A stretch of DNA of 64,000 nucleotides from Flammula alnicola (lineage: Eukaryota; Basidiomycota; Agaricomycetes; Agaricales; Strophariaceae). Below the pieces are notes generated by a model. The model had not been told where the DNA came from and did not search any database. It was given only the letters and a program-made list of their open reading frames with translations. A program made the position numbers and the translations under genes. This document shows, piece by piece, positions 23,646 through 34,770 of this stretch (its first letter is position 1; each line of letters starts with the position of its first letter). The stretch lies in assembly GCA_015499995.1 (NCBI GenBank), contig JADNRV010000004.1:806001-870000 (forward strand). Direction: 5' to 3'.

Positions 23646-24395
23646 GCGCCACGTCCACAAAGTCTTATGTACCGCTACGTCTCACTGCAGTTAACAAAGC
23701 GCAAACCATCGACTCTGGCCGTGAGACCCCTAAGAAGCAATTAATCGTCATTGTTTGTTTTGTCCTCCCCAAGACCTGTGAAGCAAATATCCATTTTCGC
23801 TCTTTTCGGGCGCGCAACTACAGGAACCTCGGATCACTTCGTCAATTCCACCCAATGTCTTCAGCTATGAGAGTCTGTGCCAGATGATGTGAAAGATCAA
23901 GGAGCGAATGTCTCAGTTTTGGACACGCCAGTATGGTAGCTGGAAAAAACTAACGCAAAAGTTGCGCCACACTTCCGACACGCAGTGCCCATACACTATA
24001 ACCATTTAAAAGAATTCGAACGAGCAACCCTAGCTCATGTCAAGTGGAACTCACATCTGGTCGTGAATTTTGAATAACTCCCACAGCACCTCCATACTAA
24101 TATTCGAGTTGTTGCATTGGCCTTGCGAAGTCCATCACAAATGGCGACTACGAACGAAGATTGAAGGACTGAATTTTTAGGATAAATCTTGCCCAAGGGG
24201 TACCAACGATGCACGCGGCGCCTTGTTGGATTATGGATGTGATATTATGATCATGTTTGGTTGAATATGCGGTCGATTGCAAGAACCCGACGAACTCAGG
24301 CTATACACAGAAAAATATGGCTCTTAAAAATACAGGCTGCTCAGCACATTGATAAATAGAATAATTCTACTCACCCAGGATAAAACTTTATACAT
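23646..24395. other. Intergenic, promoter of RhoGEF-FYVE gene and 3' side of SAICAR synthetase gene
   Basis: About 750 bp with no supported gene. No open frame longer than trivial on either strand and no repeat that I could see. Confidence 0.5.
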
Positions 24396-25527
24396 TTATT
24401 TGGTGAGAAGCTCTACCGCCTCAGCATACCTCTGCCTCGTCCCTTTCACGATATCTTCGTCTATGATCCACCCTTGACCTTCCTTTCCAGGCGGCCCGCT
24501 TTCCAATCCTTTGCGGAACCCGACGCTAACAAGCCAATCACGGAGATATTGCTTGTCGAAGCTGGGTTGGGCTCCTCCCGCTTTGTAGCCATCAAGGGGC
24601 CAGTACCTCGAGGAGTCCGGTGTAAGGAGCTCGTCGATGAGAATGAGTTTCTTTCCTGAACCTTCTGATACAAGGCCAAACTCGAACTTTGTGTCAGCAA
24701 GGATCAGCCCACGGGTACGAGCGTAATCGGAGGCCGTCGTGTAGAGGTTCAAGGCTGCTGTAGATATTTGTTCATATAGATCTTGGCCAATCAATTTAGC
24801 AGCTGTTATGTTGGAAGATCCAGTTAAGTAAAAGATCAAGCATGGGACCACTACGATCCTCACCTTGTTCTGGCGATATGTTCTCGTCGTGAGCACCCTG
24901 CTCGGCCTTGGTGGAAGGGGTAAAAATCGGCTGGGCAAGCTTCTGTCCTTCGATAAGACCTTCCGGCATATGAATACCGTGCACTGTTCCACTTTTCTTG
25001 TATTCAGACCATGCAGAGCCTTTGGACATCTTGAGAAGAAACATCAAGCCGCATGCTTAGTATCCGCGTACCAGCCAAGTATCCTCTAACAATAGCCTCG
25101 AGAGGAACGACTTCCGCCTTCCTCACAAGCATAGCTCTCCCATCTAGCTGCGTTTTATATTTTCGAACCTCTTCCGGCATCTCGTCTATATTGGCGGTGA
25201 CGAAATGGTTGGGGATGATTTGTCCAAGCTTATGAAACCAGAAGAGCGATATTTGCGTTAGGAGTTTCCCTTTGTCTGGTATGCCCTGTATGCATGGGAC
25301 ATCATATCGAGACGAACTCGTCAGGTACGCGGCAATGAGTGGGTAGTTTGTGAACCCACGTTTTGAAGAATGACATCGTACGCGGAGATCCTGTCGGACG
25401 CGACGAAGAGAAGGTGGTCCGGCGACGAGGTGCTGTAAATATCTCGCACTTTCCCCCGAGAAATAAGAGTAAGATCAGGGAGATCAGAGTTTATCAAAGT
25501 TGTCATATTGGCAGAGTTGGGAGTCAA
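24396..25527 (-). CDS. ADE1: Phosphoribosylaminoimidazole-succinocarboxamide synthase (SAICAR synthetase)
   Basis: Purine biosynthesis: ATP-dependent joining of aspartate to CAIR in the cytosol. The first exon carries [14 protein letters not shown] and [12 protein letters not shown], the classic SAICAR synthetase N-terminal signatures. After the first intron comes [20 protein letters not shown], then [16 protein letters not shown] with the family's VRGYL motif. The last exon includes [25 protein letters not shown] and YLRDWL. The introns I could place lie at about 25313-25376, 25029-25069 and 24800-24863. An in-frame Met seven codons downstream is an alternative start. Fungal homologues are monofunctional and of similar length. 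The symbol follows yeast ADE1. Confidence 0.93.
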
Positions 25528-25912
25528 GTTGGAGACTTGGATGAATCGCGTCCTACTTTCAAAAAAATCTGATCGGAGTCAGACGGATCCGGACTCTGAT
25601 TCCGGATGTCCGTGATGCTACCGGCCCGCCTCTCCGCGCACTGAAGAGCTTGAAGCTTGAAGCTTGCACTTGAGCTTTGTTCAAATTTCGCAGTATGTAT
25701 CGATCATGCAAATCTCAATGACGAAAGGTGTTTCACTATGGGTGTTCACATAAGGCATGTGGCAGTCCTAGTGAGAATCTATTTCGATAGATAGCGCCGA
25801 GGTTCTGGAAATAAATTATACATGCAACACCGAGTCCTGTACAAATATCCCATGCTTGGGTATCGTGGTTTTAAGATAAGATAGATCCTGGAAGGTCAAA
25901 GGCGTCGTCGAC
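25528..25912. other. SAICAR synthetase promoter and 3' region of kexin copy 1
   Basis: About 385 bp between two minus-strand genes. A tandem GCTTGAAGCTTGAAGCTTG run occurs near 25649-25667. No gene seen. Confidence 0.5.
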
Positions 25913-28733
25913 TCATGACGTGAGACGCTCTCGGCTTCCCTCGCGGCTATTTCTGGGAGACTCGATAGACCTGCGCTCCTCTCCTGCCGGCTCATCGCGA
26001 TATTTCGGTGTAAGCCCAGCGGAGGGCTCGTCGTCGTCCAAGAAACTCGAGTGGAAACCTAGGCCTCGAGCCGATGGTGGTTCCACAGACGGCGCGGGCT
26101 GCTGCGGGAGGTCCTCGCTGGAGGGTTGTCCAAACGCATCATACAGCGCCCTAGTCGTGCGAGGGCCACCACTGCCGGCAATGACACGGCTTTGTCCGAA
26201 GGCGTCCATGTGAATGTCGTCCGCTGCCAGCGAAGAGTAGTTGGCCAGCCTTTGTCGGGCAGCACGTCGTCTCCAGAAGTACACAGCAGCGCTGATGAGG
26301 AAGACCACAACGGCGGCCAGGGCGGCGAAGAACCACTTCCGAGAAGCGACGAGACTAGTCATATGGTCATACCAGGCCTCACTAGGCTTGTCTTCGTCTT
26401 GTTGAGAAGAGCCAGGCTTGCCCGTTGATGATGGGAAAGACGGGCGCGTATTTTCTCCACTGGCATGGCCATGATCAGTTGGAAGGTGGTCCGTCGGTTT
26501 CGCATGTTGCGTGGTCGATGTCGCATCGGGATCATTGATGACAGGACGAGGAGGGCTCTGACTAGGTGGTAGAGCATTGTCCACGACGGGCTCTACAAAC
26601 TTCTCTGTCTTTGCAGGATCGATGGCACTACCCCAAAGAGCCATGTTCCATCCCAAAAATGAGCCATTGTGTTTCGGGTCATTTTGATCAAAGACTCTGA
26701 GAGTCCATTCACCTACGGGATTTTCACCCCTATGAAAAAAGTGTCAGATTCAAGCATCGCCGTTTAACAATCAAAGGAGACGCACCAATGCTTCAGAGTC
26801 ATGAATCTCCATCCGGGGAATCCATTATCCGCTTCGTCGTATTCACGTGTGCTAGCAAGAACACTCTTGATACCATTCGGACTGACGATCTCAACTTCCA
26901 CATCGCCTCGTTTCGAATGGCTAATCCAAACTCGAACATCGATATGTTCAAGCGCTTCCAAGTTGTTTTTGGTCATCATGTCTTTCGTTATCGTCATTTT
27001 AGCTTCGATACCATCCGGTCCAATATGGTCGCCGCCCTCATACTTGTATTTCTTGTGCCCCAAGTCGTGCATTTTTCCTCCGTTTATCTGGATAGTTTCG
27101 GTATGCAGCCATGCTTGTGGTTTGACGAGCTTCCAAGTTTGCGCTGCTTTCACATATGCATAGGCGTCCAGTGCACCGTAGCCGTATTTATAACTGTACA
27201 GGCGTCCGGTAGCTGTTTTTTCCCAGTCCGGGTCATCTGGGTTGACTAAACGTGCGGTTTCGACACATAGATGCTGTATATCGCGCCATGTCAAGTCCGG
27301 TCTTATGAAAAACAAAAAGATTAGACAATGATACTTGAGAAAGAGTAAGGAAACATACCGAGCTTGCATCGCAAGAGCGAAAACTCCTACAGCATTGGGA
27401 GCTGCAGCAGATGTTCCACCATGATATTTAGAGCATTCGTTCTTTCCTCTGTCGGTAGTGACCTGAATATACTATAAGCGACTCGCAGTATTCGACATAA
27501 AAGAGCAAGACCTACGATATGGTTTCCGCTTCCGGAACTGTATGCGACAATCATATTGGCAGCACACGCTTCCGAATAGCTTGGGTGGAGTCCCTTGTAG
27601 TCGATTGACGAAACAGTCACCGAGTAGATGCTGTTCGTATAGCCGTCGAAATTACATTGATCGTCGTTCCTTCCGCCATTCCCGCTTGCAAAAACGAATA
27701 CCGATCCCTTTCCATCCCGCCCATTGTTGATGCCATTGACCACAGCCTTTCTGATGATATAGCTGGGACCTTCCATAGTCTGGCCATTGTCACGAGGTCC
27801 CCAGCTACAGCTGTAGATAGAGACATCTTTGTAGCCGTAGTTGAGAGCTGCCGCTTCATCTACGGAGGAAATGGGGCCTCCAAGAATACGAACTCCGGCA
27901 GCTTTCGCATCATAAGCAATTCCAACGCCACAGGCATCGTTTCTCCGTGCAGCAACTTGACCAGCGCATCGCGTTCCGTGGTGGTCTCGGACACCAGTAG
28001 GACGAGGCAACGCTACGTGAGCATTGAAATCGTACGAATTTTCAGCATCCTGTAGATTCCACTTTATCAGTAATGAACAGCGCGGTGCAACGTAAGAACT
28101 GACGAAGGCATCTTTGAGGTCGTCGCTTTCAAAATCTAGGCCGTCGTCCAGGAAAGAGGTCAAAACACCTTTCCCTGTGAAACCCATATCCCATACTGGT
28201 GTGGTGTTCATCATGTGTTCGGGGTATTCATCGTTGACAAGATGCCACTGCTCAGGGAACAGGGGATCCCTCAGACCGAGACGTTTTGCAATGCCCAGAG
28301 CCGACGTTGGTGATGGTGGGCGTACTGGGGGTGGGGCACGCTTTACGAGCTCCCGGAGCGTTTGCCGTTCGAAGAATTTGATCGAGGACACGATGTTTCT
28401 AGCCAAGATTCCTTCTTCTGACCGTGAAGAGAGATGTGAGCTGGCTTTTGCCTGTAGATTTTCGAAAGCAGCGATGACAGGATCAACTTCCTCGTCTCGG
28501 GCGTCAAATTGTGGCTTGGACGTTCGCAGAAGCCAGATATCCTGGAGCTCTCCCGCCTGCTCGACCACTTCTACACCCAATATCCTTGCAACTTCCTCCA
28601 GAGGCGTTCCGTTTGGCCCGGAATGTTCTAAAACATAATAGTTATGAGTGTCGTAATGTCGTTTTGATGGTGTTGATGCGGCATGAGTTATAGAAAGGGC
28701 TATTGAAGCAAGAAGCGTCCAGGTGAGCCTCAT
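25913..28733 (-). CDS. Kexin-like proprotein convertase (subtilisin S8B), copy 1
   Basis: Type I membrane serine protease of the late Golgi. The start at 28733 gives a signal peptide (MRLTWTLLASIALSITHA). A prodomain follows and ends in LVKR, a self-processing site before APPPVRPP. Catalytic residues: Asp in TSFLDDGLDFE, His in DHHGTRCAGQ, oxyanion-region Asn in FASGNGG, Ser in GGTSAAAPNAVG. A P domain follows (about 26650-27300; VRVWISHSKRGDVEVE, SPNGIKSVLA, GENPVGEWTLRVFDQND), then a Ser/Pro-rich linker, one transmembrane helix (WFFAALAAVVVFLISAAVYF), a basic WRRRAARQRL stop-transfer and an acidic cytosolic tail. It cleaves after KR/RR in secreted precursors. The TTG-led extension to 28778 was rejected. 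Next to a paralogue at 29258-32047. Confidence 0.93.
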
Positions 28734-29257
28734 CCTGACCAGCAGATGGTAGTAAAAAGACGATAGGAAAAGGCTCAAGTACCCTTACGGGACATCCGAC
28801 GTTGCTGGACAGCTCCAGCATAGCCACTATAAAATCTGTAACCGGAGTTGAAACAGTTGAAACAAACAAATCATGATGGGCGTTGCATCAGCATCATGAC
28901 CTCTCATGACCTTGGCAGGCCATCTCAGGTATTCCCACTACCTGTAGAGTCAGAGCGCTGTACGATATTTCTCTCTCAAGAAGATACTCGACATTGCTTA
29001 GGCTACTTAGATATTTAAAAATCGGGTTTCAGTTGAATTCACAAACAATTGCAATGGTGGTGCCCGTGCCATGGGCATGCAATTTGCCGACGCACTCGCC
29101 GGCACCTCCAACCCACTCAATCCCCACTATGGCTCGGGTTGCGCGGTGACATGAAGGTTCTTCCTCTAAGGCATTGGACTTGCGCAGGCAAGATGCATGT
29201 TATTTATGTTACTCCAAACAGCCAGGGGGCCCAACAACTGACTTCGACCAGCAACTT
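28734..29257. other. Spacer between the two kexin genes
   Basis: About 520 bp holding the promoter of copy 1 and the 3' end of copy 2. No coding features. I saw no strong repeat linking it to the upstream region of copy 2. Confidence 0.5.
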
Positions 29258-32047
29258 TCAAACCACCCTTGGATGTTCTCGACTTTCGCTATGAACCTCA
29301 CTAAAAGTCGAACCTTGTGACTCGACCGACTTCCGCTGAAGGTCAGAGCCATGCCCCGATTCTTCGTGCTCGTCGCGATATTTCGGTGGTAGAGGAGAAG
29401 GCTCGTCGTCATCAAGAAAACCCGAGTGGAAACCTAGGCCGCGAGCGGTTGGAGGTTGTAGGAAAGGTTGCGCGGTAAGCTCGTCGGAAGACGGCAGGTT
29501 ATACATTGCGCTGCGTGAAACACCACCGCCGGGAATAGCATGGTTTTCTGCAACGTCATCCATATGGATATCGTCCCTAGCCAAAGAGGTGTATTCAGCG
29601 AGCCTTTGTCGTGCCACCCTGCGTCTCCACAAATATAACACAGCGCCAGCCACCAATCCCACCACCGCACCAAGCGAAGCAAAATACCACTTCTGACTGT
29701 AAGCATCTTCGTCTTGCTTTGGAGGCGGTCTGCCCGTGGCAACGGGGAAAGCTGGCCGCGTATTTTCTCCAGGAGCATGGCCATGATCTGGGGGTAGGTG
29801 GTCTGTGGGTTTGGAATGTTGTGTGGTTGACGTCAGGCTCGTGTCGTCGATGACAGGACGAGGAGGACTTTGAGGGGGTGGCAAAGCATTATCCACGACT
29901 GGTTCCACAAACTTCTCTGCCTTCGCAGGGTCAATAGCACTACCCCACAGAGCCATGTTCCACCCCAGGAATCTACCGTACTCTTGCGGATCATTTTGGT
30001 CAAAGACTCTGAGCGTCCAATCTCCTACAGGGTTTTCGCCCCTAAGAAAGACCCCATGGTTAGCATCATGAATCATGTTTTCGTCCCAAGAAAATGGCAT
30101 ACCAATGTTTGATGGTCATGAACCTCCATCCTGGAAATCCAGTCGTCGCGTCGTCGTATTCACGCATGCTCGCTAAAACACTCTTGATCCCATTCGGACT
30201 GACCAGTTCAACTTCTACGTCTCCGCGTTTCGTATGCGAGATCCAGACGCGAATGTCAATATGCTCTAGTTCCTCCAAGTTATTCTTAACCGTCATGTCC
30301 TTCGTGATTATCATCTTCGCCTCGATCCCGTCCGGTCCAATACGTGCTCCGCCCTTGTAACTGTAGTTCCCGTGTTCCAAATCGTGCATTTTCCCTCCGT
30401 TTATCTGGACGGTTTCGGTATGCAGCCACGCTTGAGGCTTGACTAACTTCCAAGTTTGTGCTGCCTTCACGTATGCGTAGGCATCTAGGGCACCGTAGCC
30501 GTACTTATAGCTGTACATACGCCCAGCTGCTGTCCGTTCCCAGTCGGGGTCGTTCGGATTCACCAAACGAGCCGTTTCGACACACAGATGTTGGATATCT
30601 CGCCAAGTCAAATCAGGTCTGCCACAAGAAGTATTAGGACGAAGTTCACGAGATATAACCCTTATTCCTCACCGAGCTTGCAATGCAAGGGCGAACACCC
30701 CTACTGCATTTGGAGCGGCGGCGGATGTTCCACCATGGCCATGCGTGCACTGGTTTTCCCCTCTATCTGTGGTAACCTTGTGACACTGTGAACGACTCCA
30801 GATTCGATTGTAAAATTACACTTACAATGTGCTTTTTACTTCCAGAACTATATGCCACGATCATGTTCGCGGCGCATGCTTCCGAATAGCTGGGGTGAAG
30901 CCCCTTGAAGTCGATAGATGAAACAGTGACGGAATAGATACTGTTGGTATATCCGTCGAAGTTGCACTGGTCTTGATAATCTCCACCATTGCCGCTGGCG
31001 AAAACAAATATGGATCCCTTCCCATCGCGTCCCTCGTTGACTCCATTGACGACAGCTTTTCTGATAAGATAGCTTGGGCCGGACATAAGCTGGCCATTGT
31101 CGCGAGGGCCCCAGCTGCAGCTATATATCGAAACTTTCTGGAACCCGTAATTAAGGGCAGCTGCTTCATCGACGGAAGAAATTCGTCCACCGAGGATTCG
31201 AACTCCGGCAGCTTTCGCATCATATGCGATCCCAACGCCGCACGCTTCATTTCTTCTCGCAGCAACTTGACCTGCACATCGTGTTCCGTGGTCGTCATCG
31301 GGGCCAACAGGACGAGGCAGGGCAACGTGGTTGTTAAAATCATAGGAATTTTCAGCGTCCTAAAAATACTTTCAACAAATATCCCAGAGTGAGAGAGGGA
31401 GAGCTTACAAATGCATCCTTCAGATCATCATGCTCGAAATCCAGGCCGTCATCCAGAAAGGAGGTCATGACTCCTTTGCCTGTGAATCCCATATCCCATA
31501 CTGGTGTCGTATTCATCATATGCTCGGGAAATTCATCATTGACGAGATGCCACTGCTCGGGGAAGAGGGGATCCCTCAGCCCTAGACGTTTTGCAATTCC
31601 AAGTGCAGACGTTGGAGATCGGGGTACTGGGGGCGGGGCGCGCTTGACTAGGTTCTGGGGCGTTTGTCGTTCGAGGAATCTTACAGATGAAACCGCATTT
31701 CTTGCGACAACTGCCTCTTCGGAGCGTGACGAAATATGCGAGCTCGCTTTGGCCTGTAGATCCCGGAAAGCAGCAAGGACTGGATCCCTGCCAAGTGCTT
31801 CACTTCGCGCATCAAGCTCGGCCTTTGGCACTCGTAAAAGCCAGACATCCCGAAGCTCTCCTGCCTGTTCTACCATCTCCACACCAAGGGCTTTTATGAC
31901 GTCTGGCAAAGACACTTCCGAGCGCGCATCGGGTATATATTCCATGGCATAATAAGCATGGGTGTCGTAGTATCGTTTTGCTGGAGTTGCGGTGACCAGG
32001 GCGTTAAGACTGGTCGTTGTAGCCAGGACGGCCCAGAGGAAATTCAT
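29258..32047 (-). CDS. Kexin-like proprotein convertase (subtilisin S8B), copy 2
   Basis: Tandem paralogue of 25913-28733, same strand and domain order. The start ATG at 32045-32047 gives signal peptide MNFLWAVLATTTSLNALVTA. The prodomain ends NLVKR before APPPVPR. Catalytic set: Asp in TSFLDDGLDFE, His in DDHGTRCAGQ, Asn in FASGNGG, Ser in GGTSAAAPNAVG. It has a P domain (SPNGIKSVLA, GENPVGDWTLRVFDQND), a transmembrane helix (WYFASLGAVVGLVAGAVLYL) and an RRRVARQRL stop-transfer. The catalytic and P domains are very similar to copy 1. The prodomain middle, the pre-membrane linker and the cytosolic tail (ending in EHPRVV) differ most. Introns match copy 1 at the point I compared (KDAF/DAEN). 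No disabling change was seen. Confidence 0.92.
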
Positions 32048-32889
32048 TCTGGCCAGGAAAGACGGGTAAACCGCAGCTGATGATCCATGCGAGCATTTTG
32101 TAGTTGCTGAACCATGTATAGCTCTGTACCGTGAGTCGCTCTTGAGAATGCGCAGACGTTGGAGACACGCCAAGACGAAGGTCGTGCGAATTCGATATTG
32201 CGGCGTTTGTAAAAGTTGTTCGTATTGGCATACATACTTACTCTTGAAGAAAACATCATATCCCTCTGGGGCTAATACTCTCATGCATGCTTCTTTAGAA
32301 AATATGCGCTCTCCAAAATCACAAAACAAAACTGGGATCTTGAATGACTTTCGAGGCAATAAAGCTCAAGGGTTTTATCGAACTTGGTGTCAACATCTGT
32401 CAGGACTTTGACTCTGGGATTCATCATTCGGCACGCAAGTTGATGTAACCCACCGTTTGGCTCCTCGAAATCTTTCAAACTTTGTAGATCTTCATAGGCG
32501 ACCTCGTTGAAATACGCAGTTGGACGGCAGCGCTAATGGACTTACCTTGGGGGATGGTTGCACCATCCAAAAAGGTATATTAGTCCTGGACAGCAATGCG
32601 CAACATCATGACTCTTCATTGTTTTGCTCGAGATTACTACAAGTTCAAAGGCAAGAATACTTGGGAACGGGAACGACAAGGGTCTCGTGGTACTGGAACG
32701 ATAAAGCGTGCTCTGGCTCATTTATAAAATCACAGTGCTTGTGCGTCGTGTTTTTGTGCAGGGGCCTGCAGGCTTACCCGTGTCGCTTATTACGATGGGC
32801 ACTTAAGGTCCTCACTCGGCCCTCACCTCCAATAACACCCCACTCATTCTACTCAGTCAATACAGACACTCCATCCAGTATTCGTAAGA
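32048..32889. other. Promoter region of kexin copy 2 and of the divergent small gene
   Basis: About 840 bp. An open frame continues upstream of the kexin start on the minus strand (to 32359) but has no signal peptide or family content and is judged leader or promoter. A minus-strand frame at 32281-32478 is unsupported. A long 5' UTR for kexin copy 2 is possible. Confidence 0.5.
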
Positions 32890-33494
32890 ATGCCACCGAC
32901 AAGCCACATCGCTATCTTCCCACCTGACCAGATCGCCGAAATTGTCTCTAGGGCATACAACCTGACAGGTGAGTGCAAAATTTCTCGGGGAATGTATTGA
33001 GGTATAGTAGCTAATTTTATGTTCCTTGAATAATATTAATAATACAGTCGTCGCTCACCCATATATCTATGGCTTCCTCTTAATGATGTGGTCTTATCAT
33101 CCCGACGCACCTTTCAAAGCTATTGGTTATCTTACCTGGACCCTTCCTAAGAGGATTTTTGTGGGGTTCCTCAGGTGCTTGGGTTTTGGAGAGGAAGGAA
33201 TAGAACCAGGTACCGTCATACTTTTATTCTTCGTCGCGTTCTTTCACTCAAGATTTTACATCGTTAGACAGCTATGCGTCGAGATACCAATCGACACACT
33301 ATGGGAGCTTCATTCCCGAGGACAGCTTGTTTGCGCGATATCAATCGTACGGAGCTGTACCTGGCTATTCTGAGAGGGATGACATTCACCATGAAGAAGC
33401 ACCCGAGCCCGGAATTTGGTGGAAAATGTTTGGATGGGGATTGTATATCTCTGGGTTGAGTGCTATGTTAGTTTATGGGCCAAGAAAGGCTTGA
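32890..33494 (+). CDS. Small protein resembling fungal IFI6/IFI27-like (interferon-induced 6-16) family
   Basis: Three exons (32890-32968, 33048-33209, 33268-33494) with 79- and 58-bp introns give 155 residues. Visible parts: an N-terminus MPPTSHIAIFPPDQIAEIV, a hydrophobic segment around HPYIYGFLLMMW, then FLRCLGFGEEGIEPDSYASRYQS and YGSFIPEDSLFARYQSYGA. The spacing LGF-x-x-x-GI-x-x-x-S-A-x-x-x-QS-x-YG resembles the IFI6/IFI27 repeat of basidiomycete proteins, where the usual small residues are here replaced by larger or charged ones. A second hydrophobic stretch lies near the C-terminus. The family link is tentative; the gene itself is well supported by phase. Function unknown. Confidence 0.62.
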
Positions 33495-33737
33495 TCCATC
33501 CGGTCTATTACTAGTATTAGCAGGGGTACTTAGTTATCTACCGAAATTAACTTTGTCCCCATCGGCTATTACTTTTCACGGAGTTGACGCTAACGTTGAT
33601 TGAAGGGTATGCATCGCGCTTTACGAGGCTTTATGAGGCTTTACGTGTGCTTGATCAAAGAATGACAATAAAAATACAACATTAATCCAAAAATTAGGGT
33701 GATCATATATAACCGGAAAAGAGTGGAAAACTCCGTT

Positions 33738-34770
33738 TCATGGATATCTGGATCGCTCATTCCTCCACTCCGAATGAGCCTCCTGCATCGGCACATTTCT
33801 TTGCCGTTGTCGCCGTCGTTTCCAGCAGTAGAGCCCTACCGTTGAGAGCGCTGTGAGTCCCAAACCAAGACCTACAGTGAGCCCAACTGCTTCAGCGACC
33901 TTCTTGTTCTTAGAAGAGGCTTGAACAGGCGCGGGTGAAGTTGAGCTCGGAAGAATCGAGGTGGTACTGCTCGATACAGTGAACGTAGGAACGGATATGG
34001 ATGGAGGAAGCGTCGCAGGAGGAAGAATGGAAGTAATGGCGCTAAGGTCGGTGAATACGCAACTCGGCACATAATAAAATATTAGAAGGTAACTTACCCA
34101 TCTGCTAAAGCAGTGATTATGATTGACTGAAGGTCAAACCGCGTCGGTGTCGTTGAAGAAACAAAGGTGATGGTGAATAACGAGACTACGTCTCCCGGAA
34201 GGTTGATAACAGTGACAGATCCGAAAGTAGAGTTAAACAGTGTTGAGACCGCAGTTCCGTTAGACGAAACGGTAATGTTGACTGTCGCGTTCGAAGAAGG
34301 GAGTGTTGTAAGGAAGAGATCGAAGGCTAATAGTTCGGTTCAGCATCGTTGGTACATATGGATGAATAAGTGGAAAAGAGTACCTCGAAATTGAAAAAAT
34401 AATTGGGGGATAATGTTTGCAGACGCAAGAGAGGGTCCGCTAACGGAAACCGTAGCGGATCCCGCGTCTGATGAGTTCGACAGTTTCCTTCAAATCAAAA
34501 TGACTAGTTATAGAACCCTCAAGCCATGCAGTCAGCGACTCACCAGGCGCCGGCACATGATTGTGGATTAGCCAACACGGTCGTAGAATTACAGACGAAC
34601 GGGGTGTAGACCATCTGTGGCGACGTAACGGGAATAGAGAGATTACGGAATTGCTGACAGGTTGCGAGTTGAGCGAGGCATAGAATGAAGAGCCAGAGCA
34701 AAGAGTGGGGGAATGGCAACCAAGCCAGAACGAGGTATCTTGCCCGAGTTGGATGCTGGTTGTCCAACAT
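33738..34770 (-). CDS. Secreted/single-pass membrane protein with mucin-like stalk
   Basis: Multi-exon minus-strand gene. The ATG at 34770 leads to a hydrophobic segment (LLWLFILCLAQLATC) that works as a late signal peptide or anchor. The extracellular part has several N-glycosylation sequons (NLS, NST, NAT, NIT, NST) and an ETLE-free beta-rich body. A Ser/Thr/Pro-rich stalk follows (TVSSSTTSILPSSTSPAP), then a glycine-rich transmembrane helix (AVGLTVGLGLGLTALSTVGLYCW) and a basic KRRRQRQR tail. This layout is common in agaricomycete surface proteins of the Mid2/WSC-like or epidermal-growth-factor-receptor-like transmembrane type, but I recognise no named domain. The intron phases that I checked join correctly (TG/G at about 34544, GG/C near 34050). 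Tail to tail with the IFI6-like gene. Confidence 0.68.
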
